NCBI RefSeq assembly: GCF_004217545.1
Contig: NZ_SHKY01000001.1
Span: 5,084,001-5,148,000 of the forward strand
Length of the DNA stretch: 64,000 nucleotides
Direction: 5' to 3'
Origin: Krasilnikovia cinnamomea
Lineage (GTDB): Bacteria; Actinomycetota; Actinomycetes; Mycobacteriales; Micromonosporaceae
Shown here: in pieces, positions 26,153 to 33,200 of the stretch
Numbering within the stretch: the first letter of the stretch is position 1
Layout of the letters: every line of letters begins with the position of its first letter
Made by a program: the position numbers and the translations under genes
The notes under the pieces: generated by a model
The model's input: the letters and a program-made list of their open reading frames with translations, nothing else
Databases searched by the model: none
What the model was told of the DNA's origin: nothing

Positions 26153-28100
26153 CGGGGGCGCGCGCCGGGCCGGGACCGTCCGGTTCCGGCTCGACGAAGT
26201 CGGCGTCCTCCCAGCCGGGGTCGCCGGGCGAGTCCAGCAGGGCCGGATGCACCCCGAGAGACTCGGTGAGGCCGATCGCGCTGCGCAGCAGCGGCAGGGC
26301 GGCCAGCGCGTTCGCGCCCTCGCCCAGGTCCAGGCCGAGCTGCAGCACCGGGGTCAGGCCCAGCACGTCGGCGCCCTGCTTCACCAGCGCCAGCGTGCCC
26401 GCCTCGGCCAGCAGGCACCAGTGCCGGGTCTGCGCCGCCAGGTCGCGCGCCACCAGCCCGGCCGCGATGCCGACCGGGCCGTCCAGCAGCACGGGCAGGC
26501 GCCGGGCCGCCGCGCCCAGCAGCACCCCGGTCGCCACCGCCACGTCGGCGCCGCCGAGCTGGGACAGGATGTCGCGGGCGCCGCGCGGCTCCCGGCGGAT
26601 CCGGTGCAACGCGTCCCGGACCGCCGCGCAGCGCCGCATCCACGCCTCGTCGTCGTACCGGCCGCCCGGCACCAGGACCCGCGGCAGCACGGCGACCGGC
26701 TCGGCGCCGGTGCTGGCCGCCATCACGGCCGTCGCGGCGGCCTCCGTGCCGGTGCCGCACGCGCCGAGCACCAGCGCGTCCCGGCCGTCGTCCGCGGCCT
26801 GCTCGGCCAGCGCCCAGCCCTGCCGCAGCGCGGCCTCCACGCCGTCGGCGTCGAGCACCGGGCCGTCCTCCATGGCCCCTGCGGCCGCCACCCGGACGAC
26901 CTGGATGTCGGCGTCCGCCCCGGCGGCCAGCCGGGCCAGTGGCCCGGAACCGTCGGTCGCCGCGGCGACCCGGCGGTCCGCGTCGTCCGGGTCGGCCCCG
27001 GCGGCGGCGTCGCCGGTGTGCTCGCCCGCCAGCAGCAGCAGGCGTACCGGGCCCCACGGGCGCGGCACCGTGGTGCCCTGGGCGGCCGCGGCGAATTCGA
27101 CCGCCTCGCCGAGGGCGCCCAGGCCCGACCCGGGCAGGTCCAGGGTCTCCAGGCGGTCGCGGGCGTCCGGGCCGGCGTCGTTGTCGGGCAGCGGCAGGTC
27201 CATGCCGGGTTCGATGTCGGGCACCGATCCGGCCGGCGTCTCGGCGGTGACCACGTCGACGGGGACCGGCGCGATGGTCGGCGCGGGCAACGGGGTCGTG
27301 GCTGCGGTCGGTGCGGTCGGTGCGGGCGTCGTGGTGGCGGTCGTGTCCGGGGCGGTGGGTGCGGTGGCGGTCGTTGCAGGGGCGGTGGGTGCGGTGGCGG
27401 TCGTTCCCGGGGCGGCGGCTGCGGCGAGGGCCGGGGCCGTGGACAGCGCGGCCACCTCCGGGCCGGTTGGCTTCAGCCAGGTCGGCTGGCCCGCGATGAC
27501 CAGAACCACGGCGTCGCAGGCCGCCGCGACGGCCTGGTTCGCGGCGCCGAGGGAGTCCGTGAAGGCGCGGCCCACCGGGTTCGTCGGCACCAGCGACAAC
27601 CCCACCTCGGGGCTCACGAACACCACCCGGGCTTCGCACTCGCGCACCGCGTCGGCCAGCGCCACGACCGCGTCGCCGGTGGCCGACGCAACGACGTCGC
27701 CGGTGGCCGACGGAACCGCGGTGCCGGCCGCTGCGACCGGCGTGCCGGTCGGGGCTGAGTCCTCGTGCGCCGCCGGGTCCGAGCGGCGGGCCGGGTCGAG
27801 CAGGGCGGCCACCCAGCCACCCAGGTCGTCGACGAGCAGCATGTCGCCGGGCTTCGCGTCCGCCAGCAGCACGGCCAGCCGGGCGGGGTCGGTGGCGGTC
27901 TCCTCGGTGTACCAGGAAGCCGGTCGGCGGCGCCGATGCGCCTCGATCCGGGCGTTCCATTCGGGATCATCCGGCGCCCCGGCGGCCGTGGCGATGTAGC
28001 GGACCGACGCCGCGTCCGCGACCAGGGACTCGGCGAACGCGGACTTGCCGGAACGGATGCCGCCGAGCACCAGGACGGTGTTCCACCGATCAACGGACAT
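26145..28100 (-). CDS. CobU-CobT fusion: adenosylcobinamide kinase/guanylyltransferase plus DMB phosphoribosyltransferase
   Basis: 651 residues from ATG 28100 (SVDRWNTVLVLGG). The N-terminal half is CobU-like: P-loop GGIRSGKS at 13-20, then HRRRRPASWYTEE and LLVDDLGGWVAALL. It contains an inserted Ala/Gly/Thr stretch with repeated SATGD. A linker of about 90 residues, rich in Thr, Ala and Pro, joins a CobT domain with DALVLGACGTGTEAAATAV, PVLLDGPVGIAAGL and LGLDLGEGANALAALPLL; the Glu of LGEG is the catalytic base position. The upstream 29-codon extension is unlikely to be translated. CobU-CobT fusions occur in actinomycetes; the length of the low-complexity linker is notable. The gene overlaps cobS by 8 bases. 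Confidence 0.9.
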   Translation of the reverse strand: MSVDRWNTVLVLGGIRSGKSAFAESLVADAASVRYIATAAGAPDDPEWNARIEAHRRRRPASWYTEETATDPARLAVLLADAKPGDMLLVDDLGGWVAALLDPARRSDPAAHEDSAPTGTPVAAAGTAVPSATGDVVASATGDAVVALADAVRECEARVVFVSPEVGLSLVPTNPVGRAFTDSLGAANQAVAAACDAVVLVIAGQPTWLKPTGPEVAALSTAPALAAAAAPGTTATAPTAPATTATAPTAPDTTATTTPAPTAPTAATTPLPAPTIAPVPVDVVTAETPAGSVPDIEPGMDLPLPDNDAGPDARDRLETLDLPGSGLGALGEAVEFAAAAQGTTVPRPWGPVRLLLLAGEHTGDAAAGADPDDADRRVAAATDGSGPLARLAAGADADIQVVRVAAAGAMEDGPVLDADGVEAALRQGWALAEQAADDGRDALVLGACGTGTEAAATAVMAASTGAEPVAVLPRVLVPGGRYDDEAWMRRCAAVRDALHRIRREPRGARDILSQLGGADVAVATGVLLGAAARRLPVLLDGPVGIAAGLVARDLAAQTRHWCLLAEAGTLALVKQGADVLGLTPVLQLGLDLGEGANALAALPLLRSAIGLTESLGVHPALLDSPGDPGWEDADFVEPEPDGPGPARAPGA

Positions 28101-28227
28101 GCCCCGTACCTTAAGGCCGCGGCCGGTCCGGGTGCGGGCGGCCCCGAACAGCGCCCGTGAGGCCGTAGGGTGGACGGGGGTTGGCAACCTGATCTACACG
28201 AGCTGACAGACACGAGGAGGCCGCGGC

Positions 28228-28425
28228 ATGCCGTGGAGTTGGCGGTACGAGGGCGCCGACGGGCAGGCGATCGCCGGCCCGGTGGAGACGTTCAGCAGCC
28301 AGGCGGACGCCGAGTCGTGGATCGGTCAGGCGTGGCGCGAGCTGGCCGGCGCCGGCATCACCGCCGTCACCCTGGTCGAGGACGACCGGGAGGACTACAA
28401 GATGAGTCTGCTGCCGGCCGAGTGA
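28228..28425 (+). CDS. Small conserved protein (65 residues) coupled to an M50 protease
   Basis: ATG 28228 follows a strong GAGGAGG ribosome binding site. The product MPWSWRYEGADGQAIAG, then ETFSSQADAESWIGQAWRELAGAGITAVTLVEDD and a final YKMSLLPAE, is acidic and soluble, with a probable beta-alpha-beta pattern. It resembles short conserved actinomycete proteins; function unknown. The stop overlaps the GTG of the protease gene (GTGA). Confidence 0.8.
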   Translation: MPWSWRYEGADGQAIAGPVETFSSQADAESWIGQAWRELAGAGITAVTLVEDDREDYKMSLLPAE

Positions 28426-29231
28426 ACGTGCCCAGTTCGGTGGGGCCGCGCAACGCGTTCGTCCCCAGTCCCGTCTTCGTCGGCATCGTCGCGCTGACCG
28501 CGGTGAGCGGCTGGATGGCGTGGACCGGCTTCGGCAACGTCCGGGTCGACGTCTTCCTGTTCATCGTGTCCGGCTGGCTGCTGTCGCTGTGCCTGCACGA
28601 GTACGCCCACGCCGCGGTCGCCTACGCCTGCGGTGACCGGGGCGTGGCCGAGCGTGGCTACCTGCGGCTCAACCCGCTGAAGTACACCAGCCCGCTGCTG
28701 TCCATCGTGCTGCCGATCATCGCGGTGGTGCTCGGCGGCATCGGCCTGCCCGGCGGTGCGGTGTGGATCGACCACTCGCTGGTCCGTACCCGGGCCCGCG
28801 AATCGTTGATCAGCCTCGCCGGCCCGGCCACCAATGTGCTGTTCGCGCTGCTCATCGCGGTGCCGTTCGCGCTGGGTGCGGGGCAGGACCTCGGCTTCAG
28901 TGGCGGGGAGCTCGTCGGCGAGCACGCCAACTTCTGGATCGCCCTGGCGGCGCTGGGGTTCCTGCAGGTGACCGCGAGCGTGCTCAACTTCCTGCCCGTT
29001 CCGGGCCTCGACGGCGGCAACATCGTCCGGCCCTGGCTGAACCGTGAATACCAGCGCGCCTACGACCTGTTCGCCCCGTACGGATTCATCCTGCTCTTCG
29101 TGCTGTTGTGGCAGTCCAAGATCAACGTGTGGTTCTTCTCATTCGTCGGCGTGCTCTGCGACGCCATCGGCATTCCGGATCTCGCCGGACGCGTGGGCCT
29201 GGAGTGGATGCGGTTCTGGGCCGAGACCTGA
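28422..29231 (+). CDS. Site-2 protease-like M50 zinc metallopeptidase
   Basis: 269 residues with five to six membrane segments. The zinc motif HEYAH (residues 59-63) lies in the second helix, and the third ligand motif appears as NFLPVPGLDGGN, as in intramembrane M50 proteases. There is no PDZ domain, so it belongs to the compact M50 group seen in actinomycetes. Start GTG 28422 overlaps the stop of the upstream small gene; GTG 28428 is a close alternative. Substrate unknown, though the coupled 65-residue protein is a candidate partner. Confidence 0.88.
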   Translation: MNVPSSVGPRNAFVPSPVFVGIVALTAVSGWMAWTGFGNVRVDVFLFIVSGWLLSLCLHEYAHAAVAYACGDRGVAERGYLRLNPLKYTSPLLSIVLPIIAVVLGGIGLPGGAVWIDHSLVRTRARESLISLAGPATNVLFALLIAVPFALGAGQDLGFSGGELVGEHANFWIALAALGFLQVTASVLNFLPVPGLDGGNIVRPWLNREYQRAYDLFAPYGFILLFVLLWQSKINVWFFSFVGVLCDAIGIPDLAGRVGLEWMRFWAET

Positions 29232-29258
29232 GCCCGGCCCAGAACCACGTCGGTCACG

Positions 29259-30254
29259 TCAGGGGCGCCGGGCCGGGCTGGCGGTGTGCGCCGGGTCGCG
29301 CTCGGCGATCGGGTCGAGGATCTCGTCGATCGCCTTGAGCAGGTCCGCGTCGAGCTTCACGCCGGACGCCTTCGCGTTGTCGTAGACCTGCTCCGGGCGG
29401 GAGGCGCCGACGATGGCGGCCGAGACGTTCGGGTTCTGCAGCACCCAGGCCACGGCGAGCTGCGCCATCGACAACCCGGCCTGATCGGCCAGCGGCCGCA
29501 GCTTCTGTACGGTCGTCAGCACCTCGTCGGTCAGCAGCCGCTGCATGAACCCGGAGCCGGACTCGTCCGTCGCCCGGGAGCCCGCCGGCGGCGGCTGGCC
29601 CGGCTGGTACTTGCCGGTCAGCACGCCCTGTGCGATCGGGGAGAAGACCACCTGGCCCAGACCCAGCTCCTCACAGGTGGGCACGACCTCGGCCTCGATG
29701 ACCCGCCACAGCATCGAGTACTGGGGCTGGTTCGACACGAGCTGGATCTTCAGTTCCTTGGCCAGCTCGGCGCCCGCGCGGATCTCCGCGGCCTTCCACT
29801 CGGAGACGCCGATGTAGAGGGCCTTGCCGGAGTGCACGATGTCGGCGAACGCCTGCATCGTCTCCTCCAGCGGAGTCGAATAGTCGAAGCGGTGGGCCTG
29901 GTAGACGTCGACGTAGTCGGTCTGCAGGCGGCGCAGCGAACCGGCGATCGACTCCATGATGTGCTTGCGGGACAGGCCGCGGTCGTTCGGCCCCGGGCCG
30001 GTCGGCCAGTAGACCTTGGTGAGGATCTCCAGACCCTCCCGGCGCTGCCCCTGCAGTGCGCGACCGAGCACCTCCTCCGCGCGGGTGCCCGCGTACACGT
30101 CCGCGGTGTCGAAGGTCGTGATGCCCACGTCGAGGGCGGCCTGCACGCACGCGGCGGCGGCCTCCTCCTCGACCTGGGAGCCGTGAGTGATCCAGTTGCC
30201 GTAGGCGATCTCGCTGATCATGAGGCCGGAACGGCCGAGGTGACGGAACTCCAT
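29259..30254 (-). CDS. Aldo/keto reductase
   Basis: 331 residues, a full (beta/alpha)8 NADPH-dependent reductase. The N-terminus MEFRHLGRSGLMISEIAYGNW is typical of the KCNAB-like/YajO group. The catalytic tetrad is visible as Asp and Tyr in FDTADVYAG, Lys in ILTKVYW and His in YQAHRFD. The coenzyme phosphate site is near VSAAIVGASRPEQVYDN. Start is ATG 30254. Substrate unknown; it lies alone on the minus strand between the protease and the WG-repeat protein. Confidence 0.93.
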   Translation of the reverse strand: MEFRHLGRSGLMISEIAYGNWITHGSQVEEEAAAACVQAALDVGITTFDTADVYAGTRAEEVLGRALQGQRREGLEILTKVYWPTGPGPNDRGLSRKHIMESIAGSLRRLQTDYVDVYQAHRFDYSTPLEETMQAFADIVHSGKALYIGVSEWKAAEIRAGAELAKELKIQLVSNQPQYSMLWRVIEAEVVPTCEELGLGQVVFSPIAQGVLTGKYQPGQPPPAGSRATDESGSGFMQRLLTDEVLTTVQKLRPLADQAGLSMAQLAVAWVLQNPNVSAAIVGASRPEQVYDNAKASGVKLDADLLKAIDEILDPIAERDPAHTASPARRP

Positions 30255-30275
30255 TCCTGCGACCCTACCCGCCCC

Positions 30276-33200
30276 TTACAGAACGGGCCGGATGTCCACC
30301 TGCCGCCGGGCCACCTCGTCCAGCGCCGCCGCCGGGTTCGGATGCGTCAGCTCGACCAGCGGCTCGCCCTGGCGGTCCAGCGCGCCCCACCGGCCGTCGC
30401 GGTCACCGACCACGAACGCCGTCGGGTGGATCAGCAGGGCCGCGTGCACCGCGGGCACGACCTCCCGCCCGCCGCGGTCCACGACACCCTTGCGGTTGCC
30501 CGCGTCCACCACCGCCAGGCCCTCGTCGGTGAAGCCGTCCAGATGCCGCCCGCCCGCCAGCGCGGTCGCGAACCCCAGGTACTTCGGCTGCACCACCAGC
30601 CGCCCGTCGCGGTCCACCGCACCCCAGCCGACGCCGCGGCGCACCGGGGCCAGCCCGTTGCGGAACGCGCGTACGTCGTCGAAGCCGCCCTCCACCACGA
30701 CCCGGTTGCGCGAGTCGATGGCGAACCAGCCGCCCGTGCCGTCCCGGGTCACCCACGCCAGCCCGTCGCCGAACGGGCCCACCCCGCGGTACCCGGCCGA
30801 CTCGTCGATCACCGTCGTGCCCGCGGTGTCGATCAGCTCCCACGCGCGCCCCGACGGGAGGCGCACCCACGCCAGACCGTCGTGGAACGGCGCCACGTCC
30901 GCGTAGCGCTGCGGCACCACCAGCGTGCCGTCGGAATCCGCGTACCCCCACAGGCCCGACTCGTGGTCCTGCGCCCGGTGCGGCCGGGGCGGCTGCTGCC
31001 GGACCTGTTCGGCCGTGCGCGCGTACGGACCCCAACCGCTCTCCCGAACCCGGGTGTGCACCACGTCCAGGGCCAGCTCCACCCGCGCGACCAGCTCCGG
31101 GTCCTCCACCCGGCGCAGATCCAGCGCGCGCTCGAACAGCGTGCACGCCTCCAGGTGGCGTCCCTGCTCGAAACGGCACCGGGCCGCCAGCTCCGCGATG
31201 GCCGCCCGCAGCACGTCCGGCAGCTCCGCCGAGTCGGCCTCGGCGTACCGGCGGTCGGCCTCGGCGTACTCGCCGCGCCACTGCAGCACCACGGCCAGGC
31301 GGGTCCGGACGAGCGCGGTGAGGTGCAGGTCGGTGGTCGCCTCGGCGTGGTCCAGCGCCTCCCGGGCGTCCGCCAGCGCCGGGTCCAGGTCGCCCAGGGC
31401 GCGGGAGGCCACCGCGCGCAGGCTCAGCAGCCGGGCGCGGACGGCGGCGCGTTCCGCGTACTCAAGCTTGTCGGTCAGGCGGTCCCGCACGACCCGCAGC
31501 GGGTCCGGGTCGTCGGCCAACTCGCGCAGCGTCTTCGGACACAACCGCCACGGGTACGCGGAGAGCACGTCCTCGGGTTCGGTCCGGGTACGCGCCGGCC
31601 CGGCGGGGGTGCTGACCGGAGGATGGGCGGTGGGTACGGTCCGCTCCGCTCCCCAGGGGGCTACGGCCGGCTCGGGCTCCGCTCCCCAGGGGGCTACTGC
31701 CCGTCCGGGCTCGGGCTCGGGCTCTGCCGCGGGTGGCCCGGGCTTGGGCTCGGGCGCGGGTGGTCCGGGCTTGGGCTCGGGCGCGGGTGGTCCGGGCTCG
31801 GGCTCGGGCGCGGGTGGTCCGGGCTCGGGCTCGGGCGCGGGTGGTCCGGGCTCGGGCTCTGGTCCCCAGGGGGCCACGGCCGGGCCGGGCTCCGGCTCCG
31901 GCTTCGGGGCGGGTGGGTCGGGTTCGGGGCTTGCGGAGGTGGTGGTGTCGGACGGCGCCGGGGCGTCGCGCTTGACCGCGGGGGTCGCGGTCTTCGCTAC
32001 CGGGTCGGGTGTTGCGTCGCCGGCCGCGGCCCGTGGGGCCGGTTCGGTCGCTTGCTCTGTCGAGAGTGTGTCCACCTTGCTCGCCGTGTCGGCTGTCACC
32101 TCGTCCGCGAGCGCAGGGGGAGCACTTCCGGATCTTGAGGAGTTCGGGTCAGCTTCTGACCGGAACTCTTCAAAGATCTTGGAGGTGCGGCCGTCTTCCA
32201 CCACGGTGTCGGCGGGTTCGGCGTCGATGGCGTCGTTGGTGTCCGTGCTGGATGCAGTCTCGGTTTTCGCCTCGGTGGGGTCGGTGGCGTCGAGCACCGG
32301 TGGGGCGTCTGTGGAGGTTGCGTCGTCTTCGGGCGCGGAGGTCAATACGGAAGGCGAGTGACCCGAATCCCTCAGGTCTCGGCTGGTCGCATCCGGGTTG
32401 GTCGTGTGGGGGCTGGTCGTGTGGGGGCTGGTCGTGTGGGGGCTGGTCGTGTGGGGGCTGGTCGTGTGGGGGCTGGTCGCGCCGGGGCGGGTTGTGTCCG
32501 GGCTGGTCGGATCTGCGTCAGGCGATGCCGCGCTCGCCTCGTCCGCGAGCGCAAGGGGAGCACTTCCGGATCTTGAGGAGTTCGGGTCAGCTTCTGACCG
32601 GAACTCTTCAAAGATCTTGGAGGTGCGGCCGTCCTCCACCACGGTGTCGGCGGGTTCGGCGTCGATGGCGTCGTTGGTGTCCGTGCTGGATGCAGTCTCG
32701 GTTGTCGCCTTGGCGGGGTCGGTGGCGTCGAGCAGCGGTGGGGCGTCCGTGGAGGCTGCGTCGTCATCGGGCGCGGACGCCGCCACGGAAGGCGAGTGGT
32801 TCGGATCCCTCAGGTCTCGGCTGGTCGTGTCCGGGCTGGTTGCATCCGCGTCAGGGGATGCCGCGCTCACCTCGTCCGAGGTGTCTCGGGACGACCCTGC
32901 TGCGGTGTGCGTCGAGTCGCTTGTGGTGCTTGCTGGCTCGGTTGCGGTGTCGGCTGCGGTGCTTGCCGCGTCGGCTGCCGCGTCCGTCGGACCGCTGGCT
33001 GTGTTTGCTGGCCCGGCTGCGATTACCGCTGGGTCGCCTGCGCTGCTTGCGGTGTCGGTCGGGTCACCTGGGTCGGCCGGGTTACCTGGGCTGCCTCCGA
33101 GGCCGAGTGCGGCTGCCGGGGCCGGGTGCTGGGCCGCTGAAACCGTCACCGTCGAGCCCTGCGCGTCCGGAACGGTTGCGGTGGGGTGCTCGGTGTCCGG

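Noticed and set aside
28101..28227. Cobalamin riboswitch upstream of the CobU-CobT gene
   Set aside because: No B12-box-like sequence is visible in the short upstream region.
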